64,000 nt of DNA from positions 1,606,501 to 1,670,500 of the forward strand of contig CP141146.1 of NCBI GenBank assembly GCA_035235625.1, read 5' to 3'. A program made the translations under genes and the position numbers. Positions 1-11,716 of the stretch are shown piece by piece. The DNA comes from Saururus chinensis. Taxonomy: Eukaryota; Streptophyta; Magnoliopsida; Piperales; Saururaceae. The notes beneath the pieces are model-generated. The model did no database searches, had not been told where the DNA came from, and saw only the letters and a program-made list of their open reading frames with translations. The number at the start of each line of letters is the position of its first letter. Position 1 is the stretch's first letter.

Positions 1-3000
1 TTATGATCTGGGTCAGTGCCCATGTGACAGCCACAGATTGAATTGCATTTACTTGGCCTGTTTGTTGACTTAATGTCCAATAGCCATTTCTTGAAGGTGA
101 TAATAGCAGTGTGTAGGTGAGTTTTAATAGTGGATGGGTAAGTTTTGATTACTTCGACAACAAATAGCTGAGAAGTTGACAATTTGGGACAAGATCTTTG
201 GGATCTTCTACTGAGCTTCTGATGCAGTTCTAAATAGTCACTTGGTCATGTCTGGAAGCTGTTAGAAGGTAAATTGGTAATTTACAACAATTTTCTGGTT
301 AAGTAGTGCAAGACATTTTCAGGTTCAGGGGTCTAAGAATTGGCTGATGGCAGAACCGAGGCAGTGGAACTTCTTAGTATAAATATGTCGTAATCTTTTG
401 CTTGGTAGGAGATCGATGAATGAGAATTTTCTCTCTGAAGAACAATTAGTTTGTTCTCGGAGCTCTGCTCTGTTACCTGCTTGGACTTGAGTAATTCTTT
501 CATATTCTTTTTTTATGTGGATTTAGCTTTTATGGTTTGTAGCTGTGGATTCAGCTGTGAATCTTCTATTCTACGATTGATCTGTATGAAAACTCAGATA
601 TCATTTATAATTCTGTTTGAGAAATGAAAATCTCTGTTTGAATTTGAGGAGGAAGAAATTTGTTAGTTGGGTACTGAATTTGCAATCTTCTCCTGAGGAA
701 ACAACAGCTTTTGAATTGGAGGAGGATACACACAAGTCAACAATAAAGTTAACTTGAATTAAGATGAATTGCCAAATATAATAATACTCTTGAATGAGTA
801 GATGAAGATTGTTAAACCAAGGTTTACCTTCTATGTACAGCTTATGAATCTTTGTTTTTTTTTGCTCTTGATACAAGCGACAAACCAGAGGCTCTGACCT
901 AGGTTGTCCATCCAAAGGTTTTACTAAAATTATATGTCCATCATTCCGATGAAATTGAAGCCCCATCGGCCAATATTTATTGTCGTTTTGAATCAACTAG
1001 TAGCCACACAATAAGGTTACATATAAGGTGCCCATTAACCAGTTTAGCCCCCAAATTGTTCCTAAAATGAGAAATGAGAAATGAGAAATGCATGCTGCAC
1101 TGAGGAAGAAAAAGTTAAAAAGTTTATTTCACACACAAGGGTAAAGAGAGCAGCCGTGACACAAGCCAAATATTTAGCATAGGTTCACAAGAAAGAAAGA
1201 GATTTTGTCAGAGTTCACTTCAGAACTATATTCCGCTACACCTCAAGAGGAGGCAAACCACAAAAAGCAGAATTTAAGAAAAAAAGTCATTTCTGCCTTA
1301 AAGCAGTTGACGCTAGTTCAACAAAGAAGTCAGTTTGAATTAAATTTCGTCTTAACAAGTGAAAAGGTAGATCATTGATTTAGCCTGTCAAAATAATTTC
1401 TCAGCAAAGCAATTAAGGCTTAAAATAAATATTTCTGAACCAAATTGGTATAAGTATGAAGTATTTATCTTTCATTCCCAAAATAGTAAAATAGCAATCC
1501 CTAATTGATATATAACCCCAAAGACAAAATTTACCATATATTCAAGTTACATCTTGTTATGAGGCTATAACTTTTTTGAAGTTAAATGTTGTTAAGAGCC
1601 CGAAACCAGTTCATGACCGTTTGTTTTTAAATAGGCTGCGAGTAGTTAGGCTAAGGGCCCTAGCCCAATTACCAGCCCTAGTGTTACATAACTTGGCAGT
1701 CAATAATTGGCTGTATAGAATGTGTGTTCATTTTTATGACTTTGTTTCCCTTTTGTTTATTTTTGCATTGGTTTCTTCTCTCACTTTGTGCTGAACGAAG
1801 GATATATAAAGTGGGTTGAGTGGCTGAAATTTGGTTTTGCAACTCTATTCTTACTTCCAAATTGTGAACACCACATTTTATATGGTGTCAACAGCCTCTT
1901 TAGTGGAAGAGCTTTTTATGCTCCTTTTTGACAATGAGCATAGCATAAGCTATCTATTCATCCACGAAATTGATGGGACACACGCTAGCTCATATTAGCA
2001 GCAAATAGTCTATCTTAAATATCAATGGTTCCCATGTATAACTTACGAAAGCATGGAAAACTCTACCCTCTTCTGCATGTGTAATTGGCTAATTTGCACT
2101 AATAACACACTTGTGTTATATTTATCGGATGAGAACTAAGCCATGTGGGCTTGTGTGACTATAGTAAATAGTAAGCAATAATGAGTAATGGCTTATTGTT
2201 GAAGATTGTAAATATGATGATATGGTGTCAGTGTCTTTGATCTGAATTTGGTATAACATTGATTTTTTAATGCCTTGTTTATTAAATAGATAATGCATTC
2301 TAGTGTTTTTATTAGAAGCTTTTACTTTCGGAACTAATAGAGGTTTATCCAAACATTCTCACCCCTGTATCATGTTAATATCAATATTGATACTCCTGCT
2401 TCTCATAATATGAAAAATTGAAATTAAGATCATTACAAAAGTGATACTCTTATCTAAAAAGGCTTTCAGGTGTCATTTAGGGCATGTGAATGACTTTGGT
2501 CAATAGTCTGAACCATGTATGTAGTACTTCAACATTTTGTGGTTGTTATCTGATTTTATTTGCTTTGAGGTTTGGGTTGTACCCCATGCTGAACTAGCAT
2601 CCGAATATTGATCTGGTTGTGATGGAACTTAGTAAAGAAAAATTAGTCTGATTATGTTAGTGTCTTAGATACTTCTAGTTCATAGAACCTTTAGTCTACC
2701 AACTTAAATGTGTTTTTATGCACCATTGCATTTGCAACAAAGACAAATAATTCCACTTCCTCTGAAATACATAGTAAGTGTATTATTACCTTCTTTATTG
2801 CACTTTCTGGTCTTTGTAATCTAGCTGCATGAATTTCCTTTTCCTTTTTTGGAGAATTTTACATATTCATGGTGCAATAACCAAGATTTAATACATAATC
2901 AGCTTATGTTTCACTTATTTTTGTTTAAATTCGTTTACTACGTTGATCTCAACTGAATCATGAATTGTTTCTTCTTTTAGGGTACAAGATACCTCTTGGT

Positions 3001-3003
3001 GAG
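1..3003. other. AT-rich region upstream of DHS; no gene recognised
   Basis: I see no coding region, RNA gene or transposon termini here; the open frames are short and resemble no family I know. At 2971-2980 a pyrimidine-rich tract ending in TTTTAG looks like a splice acceptor. The DHS transcript may therefore have a 5' UTR intron, with a UTR/CDS exon starting at 2981. The promoter and first non-coding exon of DHS would then lie in this stretch, but I cannot place them. Confidence 0.5.
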
Positions 3004-6000
3004 ATGGCCATGCAATCACAAGATCGACAAGCCCTTGACTCCATTCGTTCGATTGTTCTAAAGGAATCAGAAGCTCTTGAAGGGAGCCTTGAGAAGATAT
3101 CTGGTTATGATTTTAATAATGGTATTGATTACACAAAAATTCTCAAATCTTTGATCTCAACTGGGTTTCAGGCATCAAATCTGGGAGAAGCTATTGAAGT
3201 TGTCAATAATATGGTGAATCAATCAAACTATAAACTTTATGTTTTTCTTTGGTATGGTTTCAATTTTTTGAGTTCTTATCATATCCATTTCATTTCGAAT
3301 GGGAAGCTAGATTGGAGCCTCGCTGATGATGAGCCAATGGAAGATTGCAGTGAAGAGGAGAAAATACTCAGTTTCAGGAAGTCTGTTAGATGCAAGATAT
3401 TTCTTGGTTTTACTTCAAATTTAATATCATCAGGTGTTCGTGACATTGTTCGTTTTCTTGTTGAGCATAAAATGGTTAGTCGGTTGAATTGTTTTTAGAA
3501 AGCATCTCTTTTTAATCCAATATGTAGAAGTTGGACTTACTCCTATGATTAGTGTAAGCTAACCAAGTTTCCCAAAAGCTTGAGCTGATAGGGAGTTATT
3601 AGGAAGGGGAAATTTTATTTATTTCTTTTATAATCTAACAACCCCCCTCACATGCAAGCGTCCACTAAGCGTGGAACGTGGAATATAATTGGGGTATAAA
3701 TGCCTAATGAGACTTGAACCGAGGACCTCTTGTAACCTGGAGCTCTAATACCATGTAAGATAACCAAGTTTCCCAAAAGCTTGAGCCCTTAGGAAGGGGA
3801 AATTTTATTTATTTCTTTTATAATATAAAAGACAAAAAGCTCGAGGTGTTAGGAAGGGGAATCTGCTGTTGTTGCTTTCGTTCTTGGTTCTTGCTAGAGT
3901 GGGATTATATGACTGGGAGCATTCACATATACACCTTATCACATGAAGTTGAGGCCAACTATTGGTAAATATTTGAAGGTTTTGATAGTTGTATCATGGA
4001 TGTTTATCCTATTCAAACTTCCTCCCTAAACCAGGCTTTGGATTGTGTTCTCGAAAGAATTTCATTGATCTTATTGCTGGCAAAGCCTGTGTATATAGAA
4101 TACTTGTGATATTTGCATATTTTAATTTTTTTATTGAAGATCTAAGGAGACATTCACATGTGACAGTATTATGTTTCATGCAGGTAGATGTCATAGTTAC
4201 AACTACAGGTGGTATAGAAGAGGATATAATAAAATGTCTAGCTCCCACATATAAAGGCGATTTTTCTCTTCCTGGAGCCTATCTTAGGTCAAAAGGATTG
4301 AACCGGATTGGAAACTTATTGGTACCTAATGACAATTACTGCAAATTTGAAGACTGGATCACTCCGATTTTGGACCAAATGTTGCTAGAGCAGTCTGAAA
4401 AGGTGATATTCAACATCCAATCTAGCTTTTTTATCATACATTTTATGAGTTCTGGATACTCCATTTACTTTTCTTTCTTCTTTCTTGCAGAAATTATTAA
4501 TGATTTAGCTTGCTCGATAGATGCAATATTTGATCAATCTATGCTTATGTCGATAGTGTTCTTCTGTTCTATAATCAAATTGTAAAAATCAAAACTGGAT
4601 GTTATATGGGATGGTCTGTAATGATTATCTTCTGAATGGAATCAGCTCCTACTTTTATTTCTTTTAAAAACAAAAAACCAGCTTCCTTGTAAATGGCAGA
4701 TTGATTTTGCTTAGCATCCTTCACATACACTGCTAGCAACTTTCTCTATCTTGTCCTCCATAAGATGTGTTGCGATACACATGTATCCCTGCTTTAGCCA
4801 TAAGTAGAAAATCTGTGTGAGCTTTGGATGAAACTTCCTTTCTTAAACAGAAAAGTGATTGCGATCAAATTAGCTTACTTAATCTGATTGACAGCAGCTT
4901 CATACGTTTTCTTCTCTATGCTCCTGAATAATTTTATTGGCTGCATTTGAGTTGAATTATTCTGTGGCCACAATTTACCACTTTTCAGTTCTTTGCTGTT
5001 ATATTTATGTAAATTTACAGAGTTGAACCACATCTTCAGGGTATACTTTGGACACCATCAAGAGTTATTGCTAGACTTGGTAAAGAAATTAATGATCGAA
5101 GTTCATACTTGTACTGGGCATACAAGGTACATTTGCAAAGTTATTGCTTTAAATCATATTTTATTAATTTTAAAAATAAAATTGTCTCCTCATATGTTTT
5201 TATGGCCCTTTTTCTTACTTGATCTATTCATGGAACCCTTTTTTTTCGCGAGAAAGTGGATACATTGTCATTGTATGAATATTAACCTGGATCTCCTCCA
5301 ATATGATATCTTACTCAACTAGCAATGACTAGATTTTAGGTTACTCTTTATTTCTCTTGTATTTGCATTGATTGGACTTTCCCAAAACTTAAGATATGAT
5401 GATCCTGTTTGTATCCTCCCTATTAGATTTTTAAGGTATGATGGGGAATAGGTTCCTTTGTCAATGTATGCACGTGATAAATATCTATAGGACTTTGTCC
5501 TACCTAATTTGAAGACTTCTCAAGAGTGTATATGCTGCTTTTGAATTTTTGACATGTCTATTTAAACTTGCTGCAGAACAATATTCCCGTTTATTGCCCT
5601 GGCTTGACTGATGGATCACTGGGTGACATGTTATATATACACTCAATCCGCAGTCCTGGGTTAGTTATAGATGTTGTGCAAGGTAAGCTTTCTGTATTAT
5701 TGGGGCGTTCAGATTGTGAGCCATTCAGCTCTTTTTACTAACGTCTGGACTTTGCAAATGAGCAGATATAAAAGCCATGAACGGGGAAGCTGTGCATGCA
5801 AGTCCCCGGAAGACAGGCATGATAATTCTTGGAGGCGGCCTGCCGAAACACCATATATGCAATGCTAACATGATGCGAAATGGTGCTGATTATGCTGTTT
5901 ATATCAATACAGCCCAAGAATTTGATGGGAGTGACTCCGGTGCTCAACCTGACGAGGCTGTCTCGTGGGGCAAAATACGTAGTTCTGCAAAAACTGTTAA

Positions 6001-6581
6001 AGTCTCTCTCTCTCTCTCTGCACTGCATGTGTGTGTTGATGTGAGCGCATGTGTGCATCCTGGCATGTGCTTGCGTGCACATGGATTATAAAAAATTTGC
6101 ATATTTGAAAAATCTTGATGTAAATGGTCCAAAGAGAGAAAAGTTCTCATTTGCATATATCCTATCAGATCATGAGAGTTAAGAGCCACGTGACTAATCA
6201 AAGATATGCAGCTATTATTATTCACCAAAGTAATATGATAATATTTAATTGGAACTGTGCCAACTATATATTATTCTACACAATAGGCAATCAGAAGTTG
6301 ATGACAAATGTAAAATTGACCCATATTATCATCAACAACAAGAGCACCACCTTATTCCGTTTGTTTGGGGTTTTCCCTTGATATTGTCCATGCGATGCAG
6401 TTTTTGGTAATGTCCTTGTAGTGCAGTTGATTTTATGACTTTAGATGCTTTTTCTTTTCTGCCATTAACTTTTCTGTGGCAGGTTCATTGCGATGCAACA
6501 ATTGCCTTCCCTTTATTGGTTGCTGAAACTTTTGCGAGAAGAGTAAAGCCACGAATCAATGATGAAGGCCATCATGCCTGA
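3004..6581 (+). CDS. DHS: Deoxyhypusine synthase (7 coding exons)
   Basis: This cytosolic NAD-dependent enzyme transfers the aminobutyl group of spermidine to one lysine of eIF5A, the first step of hypusine formation. Coding exons are 3004-3213, 3307-3474, 4184-4402, 5040-5126, 5577-5682, 5766-6001 and 6483-6581. All joins keep frame and give 374 residues, close to the ~368 usual for plants. Diagnostic stretches include [93 protein letters not shown] and [10 protein letters not shown], the last holding the active-site lysine. The segment DIKAMNGEA has the IxxxN pattern that I recall as typical of DHS, where the paralogue homospermidine synthase has HxxxD; this favours DHS. The ATG at 3004 is the first in frame after the acceptor at 2981. 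The 3' end faces that of the purine gene at 7703. Confidence 0.95.
3553..3830 (-). mobile_element. TRIM-like miniature LTR retroelement in DHS intron 2
   Basis: Two ~80-90 bp direct repeats (3553-3640 and 3754-3830) share the text tgtaag.taaccaagtttcc and the tail aggaaggggaaattttattt. They flank ~113 bp. Read on the minus strand, the first LTR is followed directly by tggtattagagctcc, like a primer-binding site for initiator tRNA-Met (usual form TGGTATCAGAGC). The second LTR is preceded by the purine tract gaggggggt. This order (LTR, PBS, PPT, LTR) without coding capacity defines a TRIM. The outer end at 3830 is eroded, and I found no target duplication. Confidence 0.6.
6003..6019 (+). repeat. 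(TC)n microsatellite at the DHS intron 6 donor
   Basis: An uninterrupted TC run begins within the GT donor of intron 6 (6002-6482), so the 5' splice site reads GTCTCT rather than GTAAGT. A TG-rich stretch follows (6028-6075). Confidence 0.8.
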
Positions 6582-6667
6582 ATGACTCCTTAATATTGTA
6601 AGTTCAGAGCCTTTTTTTTTCCCACCATCTTTGTTTCCTTTGGTTTCTTCCCATAGTAAGAATTCTA

Positions 6668-6870
6668 CTTCCTCAGTCCCATATTAATAATTCCATTTGG
6701 AAAAAAAAGTTTTATCCCATATTAATAACTCCATTTGGCTCAATTTAAGAGACTAGGTACTTAAAAAATGAGTTTTAGACGCCATTTTCCATTATTTTTG
6801 CAGTAATTTTCACCATTTAATAAAAATCACTATTTTCCCAAATTGAACCTATTAATATTGGACGGAGGAG
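6668..6870. mobile_element. Stowaway-like MITE downstream of DHS
   Basis: The left end cttcctcagtcccatattaa and the inverted right end ctcctccgtccaatattaat form terminal inverted repeats. A TA dinucleotide lies on each side (6666-6667 and 6871-6872). The ~200 bp AT-rich body has no coding capacity. The CTCCNTCCGTCC-type terminus and TA target are typical of Stowaway (Tc1/mariner-derived) MITEs. This family recurs through the window. Confidence 0.7.
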
Positions 6871-6872
6871 TA

Positions 6873-7702
6873 CAGTTTATAAAGATCATTTGCTCTCTTC
6901 TAATCCAAGGGCATCCGCTCATATTTTTGTAAAATGCGGGTGTTGCAATATTTGAATGAATTTAATGCTTCTATTATTATTATTATGTGGCAGGCATTGG
7001 TGAATAAAGTTGCATACAAGGTAGACAGAAGGGATTGGTCCCGGGTGTTTGATCCCATTAACTGGAGAGAGGCTTTGTAATATGAAGGCTGATAGCTTGA
7101 CGATGAAGTAAACAAATGGGAGTCTTCTTTCCCGGCGAAACATTGACTTCCATTTTCTTTGAATATAATTCCAGTTAGGATCATGTTAAAACCAAGTTTC
7201 GAGAAGATTGCCAGCATCTGAGATTACAATTTGTGGTATAATTTATTTACCGTTTATAAGATCCCTTCTAGCCTTCTCCAATTGGATGAGTTTATATTAA
7301 TTTTGCAGCCTCTTAACCGGCCACATACCGGAATAGGTCGCTTGCATCAATTCAGCGAGCGTTGCTGAAATTTCCAGGTATAGGTGGCTTGCAAAAACTA
7401 AGTGAGCGCTGTTCAATTGGATTGAACCTATCTGAAACCATCAAATAGCTCAATGAAATCGTCCCTCTTATAAGCGCTTGATGCACGCCCACACAAGCAC
7501 TTGCTGCACATCGCTCAGCTGGCCCGTTCAAATTAAAAAACCAAATAGAACTATTAACCTAGGACAGGCGTTCAAATTAAAAAAATGAAATGGAAGGAGT
7601 ATATATTATCCAGCACCACCCTACCCTAGGGAGGGAAGATACGCAGACTTGTTAAGATGTGCAAACACCCCTAGGGAAAAAACAAAAAAACACAAGAGAA
7701 GA
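6873..7702. other. Intergenic, between convergent DHS and purine genes
   Basis: No gene is recognised. The stretch should hold the 3' UTRs and polyadenylation signals of both flanking genes. Two imperfect copies of a motif of the form 'ggtcgcttgca...gcgagcg' occur near 7330-7410. Confidence 0.4.
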
Positions 7703-9358
7703 TCAAAGGAGGCCATTTATCATGTCCTTGGGGGGAGGGACGGGGACGGGATAGTTGCAGGAGAAACAAGCATCACAGTAAGTTGGCGCGTCCTGGCCCA
7801 GCACCTCCCTCAGTCGATCCAATGGCAGGAACGCCAACGAGTCTGACCCGATGAACTCCCTCACCTCCTCCACGCTCATCCTGTTCGATATCAGCTCCCC
7901 GGTGCTCGGTGTATCCACCCCGTAGTAGCACGACCCCACTATCGGCGGGCAGGCGATCCTCATGTGCACCTCCGTCGCCCCGGCGTCCTTGAGCAGCCTC
8001 ACTATCTTGGACGACGTCGTCCCCCGCACGATGGAGTCGTCCACTACCACCACCCGCTTCCCCTCCAGCACCGCCCCCACCGGCGCCAGCTTCAGCTTCA
8101 CCCCGAAGTCCCGTATCTTCTGCGACGGCTCGATGAAGGTCCGCCCCACGTAGTGCGAGCGGATGAGCCCCTGCTGGAAGGGCACGCCGGCCTTGGCCGC
8201 GTAGCCCAGCGCCGCCACGACGCCCGAGTCCGGGACCGCGATGACCACGTCGCACTCGACTGGGGCCACCGTCGCGAGGATCTCGCCGAACTGTTGGCGG
8301 GCGGCATAGACGGAGCGGCCGAAGACGACGGAGTTCGGGAGGGCGAAGTATATGTGCTCGAAGACGCAGACCTTGCGGGGCTTCTCGGTCGGGAGGCGGA
8401 GGGAGCTGACGCCGTCGGCGTCAACCACCACTACCTCACCCGGGTCCACCTCCCTCTCGTACTGGGCCTCGATCAGGTCCAGCGCGCAGGTTTCCGACGC
8501 GAACACCACCGCGCCGCTGGTCCTCCGGCCCATCACGAGCGGCCGGAAACCGTACGGGTCCCGCACGGCGACGAGTTTGTCCTCAGTGAGGAAGACAAAG
8601 GAGTAAGCTCCCTGGAGCTGCTCGCAGGCGTCGATGATCCGAACCAGGAAGGGCCAGGCCCGGGGACGAGATGACTGGGTCTGAGTCTGGGCCAGGGGGA
8701 CGGCAGCTATGAGGTGGAGGACGACCTCGGTATCGGAGGTGGTGCCAAAGATGGATCCGCGGTCCTCGAGCATGTGGCGGAGTGCGCGGTAGTTGACGAG
8801 GTTGCCGTTGTGTGCCACAGCGACGGAACCCGACCGGTAGCCGGCGACGAAGGGTTGCACGTTCTTGAGCGGGGAGGAGGAGGGGCCGGCAGTGGAGTAA
8901 CGGACGTGGCCGACTGCGGAGGAGCCCGGGAGGGCATCGAGGACGGAGGGGGTGAAGACGTCAGAGACAAGGCCAAGGCCGGTGTGGGCGCGGGGCGTGC
9001 CGGAGGTGTCGAAGGTGACGATTCCGGCTCCCTCCTGGCCGCGGTGCTGCAGCGCGTGGAGGGCCAGGTAGCAGAGGCGGGCAGCGTCCGGATCGCCGTA
9101 GACGCCAACGACCCCGCACTCCTCCTTGAGCCGGTCGTCTAATTCCGATTCAGGAAAGAAGTCCGCGATCGGGGAGGTGTTAGAGGAGGGGAGAAGAGGG
9201 AAGCAAGAATGGATTCGGGAGGAAGAGGAGATGTGATTGGGGGATGTCTGAGGGCGAAGGAAATGGAGGGGCGTTGGAGATCGGCGCCGGTGGTAGGGGC
9301 GAAGGAGAGGGGTCGTCCGATCGGCGGTTGAGGAGAAAGTGAGACGGATGGCTGCCAT
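7703..9358 (-). CDS. Amidophosphoribosyltransferase, chloroplastic
   Basis: This enzyme catalyses the first committed step of de novo purine synthesis (PRPP + glutamine to 5-phosphoribosylamine) in plastids. The single exon of 551 residues matches intronless plant PurF/ASE genes. Residues 1 to ~80 are Ser/Pro/Arg-rich like a transit peptide plus propeptide. They precede Cys81 in EECGVVGVYG, the expected N-terminal nucleophile of the glutaminase domain after processing. Further glutaminase motifs are LHALQHRGQEGAGI, HVRYSTAG and VAHNGNLVNY. The C-terminal phosphoribosyltransferase domain carries the PRPP loop VVVVDDSIVRGTTSSK. Cysteines in KVCVFEHI, RIACPP and YCDACFSCNYP match the positions of the [4Fe-4S] ligands of the Bacillus-type enzyme. 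The coding region is strikingly GC-rich against its flanks. The ATG at 9358 is the first that gives a transit peptide. Confidence 0.96.
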   Translation of the reverse strand: MAAIRLTFSSTADRTTPLLRPYHRRRSPTPLHFLRPQTSPNHISSSSRIHSCFPLLPSSNTSPIADFFPESELDDRLKEECGVVGVYGDPDAARLCYLALHALQHRGQEGAGIVTFDTSGTPRAHTGLGLVSDVFTPSVLDALPGSSAVGHVRYSTAGPSSSPLKNVQPFVAGYRSGSVAVAHNGNLVNYRALRHMLEDRGSIFGTTSDTEVVLHLIAAVPLAQTQTQSSRPRAWPFLVRIIDACEQLQGAYSFVFLTEDKLVAVRDPYGFRPLVMGRRTSGAVVFASETCALDLIEAQYEREVDPGEVVVVDADGVSSLRLPTEKPRKVCVFEHIYFALPNSVVFGRSVYAARQQFGEILATVAPVECDVVIAVPDSGVVAALGYAAKAGVPFQQGLIRSHYVGRTFIEPSQKIRDFGVKLKLAPVGAVLEGKRVVVVDDSIVRGTTSSKIVRLLKDAGATEVHMRIACPPIVGSCYYGVDTPSTGELISNRMSVEEVREFIGSDSLAFLPLDRLREVLGQDAPTYCDACFSCNYPVPVPPPKDMINGLL

Positions 9359-9866
9359 GGGAGCTGCAGAGAGACACAGAAATGAGGGTTTTCGGGGTTT
9401 TGCGATTTTCGGGAATTATTCTTGCCAGAAACACGGACGGAGAGGATGCGATGAGGCCCACGTTGGACCCACCTAGCTAAGTGGACCCCGCTTGATTGGT
9501 CTCCTACCCTATCTTTCAACAACCCACCCTTATTTAACGCAATTTGTACATGTATATGTCTTTTGTATATGTGTGTATATATAGGGTAAGTTAGCTAAAA
9601 TAGGTGGTGGCACTCTTAAATTAATAGCTTCATTTATTAAAAAAAATTTATTTTTTATTAATAATTTTATTTTATTAAATTTAAATAATTGGTTACTAGG
9701 TTTTATCATTTAACGAAAATTGCTATTTTTTTAAATATAACTATTAATATAAGAAATATCAGTTTTTATTGAATAGTATTACTCACATCTAAGAAAAAGA
9801 AAAATAAACTTATGATCTTTTTTTTAAGTATTTAATTACTTATTTAAGAAAATAAAGTTATTGATA
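9359..9866. other. Upstream region of the amidophosphoribosyltransferase gene
   Basis: The first ~170 bp is moderately GC-rich and probably holds the 5' UTR and promoter (minus strand); no clear TATA box was chosen. From about 9600 the DNA is very AT-rich and carries degenerate sequence of the Stowaway-like family (attaatagcttcatttatta, aactattaatataagaaat). The Mutator-like element at 9867 inserted into this older material. Confidence 0.4.
9858..9866 (+). repeat. 9-bp target site duplication, left copy (MULE)
   Basis: TTATTGATA lies directly before the element terminus GGAAAAATTATTT and is repeated exactly at 12011-12019 after the right terminus. Confidence 0.85.
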
Positions 9867-10151
9867 GGAAAAATTATTTAAATAATAATTTAAAAAATAT
9901 TTACCACTTTAGACCATTTTGGGAAGTCTCAAAGTAGTGTTCCTTTTTGCCACGCAGGCGCCAACCACTTTTTTTTTAAAGATGATTTCATGGTTTAGAA
10001 AGACAAAATCAAGTTTAATTTAATTTTGTCTTTCTAAACGACAAAACTGGTTTAACGTCTTAAACTTGACCCAATTTTATCCTTTAGAAAAATGAAATCA
10101 ACTTAAGGCGATTTCATCTTGATTTCGTCCTTCTAAAGGACGAAATCGCGA
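9867..10151 (+). repeat. MULE left terminal inverted repeat
   Basis: Contains tgttcctttttgccacgcag, then several permutations of a 'gatttcgtccttctaaa.gacgaaatc' motif in both orientations, so the repeat is itself internally reiterated and partly palindromic. It matches the complement of 11717-12010. Confidence 0.85.
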
Positions 10152-11716
10152 CGCTTGTAGTACAAAATTATTGTTCTATGCACTTTTTTTTAAATTAATG
10201 TTCTAAGGTGTGTATGTAGCTATCGTTGCTCTACCGGGTAGATGTCTTCATGATTTCGCTGGCATCGTCTGGCCGACAAGAATGAGGATGTTGCAACAAA
10301 AGAGCATCTTGACAACGCTAATGCTAGCTCCAAGGGCGTCGGAGTTGTGGTCGAAATCCTGGCGGAAGATATCGCAAAAGGGCAGTTATAGATATGGAAG
10401 ATGCGGTCTGTGCCAGGGACTAAGTAGCCATGGTCCTAGTTGAAGGAGAGGAGGGAAGAAGAGTCGAACTCGGAGCCGGGGGTAGAATTTTTTGGGGAAT
10501 CCTAGAAGGGGTAAGGAGGGGTGGTGCGGATGGGAGGGGGGACAGAGAAACTCAAAAGCAAAGAATATGAGTCCTCGTCGTCGGAGTCTGGAGTATCAAG
10601 CTCCATCGGGTCGAAGAGAGAAACTTTGGGTCCTGGTTAAGATTGGTGGGGAGGAGGAGGGTGGATATGAAGGATTTAAAAGAATTAAATAATGTTCATT
10701 ATATGCGTTTTTTTCATCATATTAGCTTATCATAGTAGTTTCAAATTTATTTTTATCATAGTAGCTTCAAATTTATGATAATAGCTCATCATAGTAGCTT
10801 CAAAACGGTATAAGGATGGTGATTTCATCGTTCAATATGGTAGCAATGCCATTAATGCTGGAACAGAAGTGTCATTCTTCGAGAAGACTGTTAATTCCAC
10901 CATCCCACATTGCAACCAGTGTAGCAAAAATTGCACTCTTCTCATAATGAAAATATATTTTACTTCTCATAATAAAAATATTTTTTACATACCATGAAAG
11001 AGCATAGAGGTTTAAACTCTGCAGGAATGAACATTTGATAAGTATGTGTTGAAGTCCATTATCACTAAGCTTAACACATCTAAAAACAAAGAAAATAAAA
11101 GGTTACTGGATGATTAAATGCACAGTTGAATTACGTAAAAGGATGTTCAACAACTGTGGTTCTGCAAAGGTCTGACCATTACCAATACCAAAAATAAATA
11201 TGAAACAAATAGGTGTTTTGATAAAAATGGGTGTGGCTCTAAATAAATGGATTAATTCTTAAATAAAAAAACTTGCAAATACCTTACAACCACTCAAGTT
11301 AATGCTACACATTCACATTTACTTTAATTTTTTTATTAATGCAACTCACCCGCATTAATGTTCCATTATTTCAATGATGTCATGAATCCATATTTATGGA
11401 TTTGGTGACTGTTTTTAACAACTAATGCAATTAAGGATTTATTGTTATTTATTAGACTATTAGCCCTTTGGGCAACGAAAAACTATTAAAAAGTTAAAAC
11501 CCACATTAGTTTCAACCTTAGAGCATTAATTCTTTTTTTGTTTTCTATAAAAAAATTAGTTGATAATAACTTAGACATAGTAAGTGATAAGTAATAAAAA
11601 ATACCGAAGAATCCGGTTTACCCCGGGTCTGCAATAATGGCAACTGGTTTATGGGCTTTGAAATGGCAAAAAAAAAGAGCAGTCAAGTTTGCAATAGAGT
11701 GCATGAAAATATTAAT
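10152..11716. other. MULE interior, possible captured sequence
   Basis: About 10210-10690 is richer in GC than its surroundings, with short open frames (for example 77 codons from 10210 and 66 codons from 10492). I recognise no protein family in any of the six frames. The rest, to 11716, is AT-rich without features beyond a few short direct repeats (the tcatagtagcttcaaattta motif, twice or more at 10730-10805). Confidence 0.4.

Noticed and set aside
3640-3760. tRNA-derived SINE (B-box-like ggttcaagtc on the minus strand)
   Set aside because: The flanking direct repeats, primer-site-like tggtattagagc at one LTR edge and purine tract at the other fit a TRIM better; no poly-A tail or A box was found.
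3989-4585. 198-codon plus frame as a separate gene
   Set aside because: It is DHS exon 3 with read-through of introns 2 and 3.
3004-6581. Homospermidine synthase instead of deoxyhypusine synthase
   Set aside because: The IxxxN segment in DIKAMNGEA and overall similarity fit DHS; the HxxxD pattern recalled for homospermidine synthases is absent. A tree would settle it.
7964-8674. 236-codon plus-strand open frame inside the amidophosphoribosyltransferase gene, and similar antisense frames to 9142
   Set aside because: GC-rich coding DNA opens long antisense frames by chance; the minus-strand product is unmistakable and covers the same bases.
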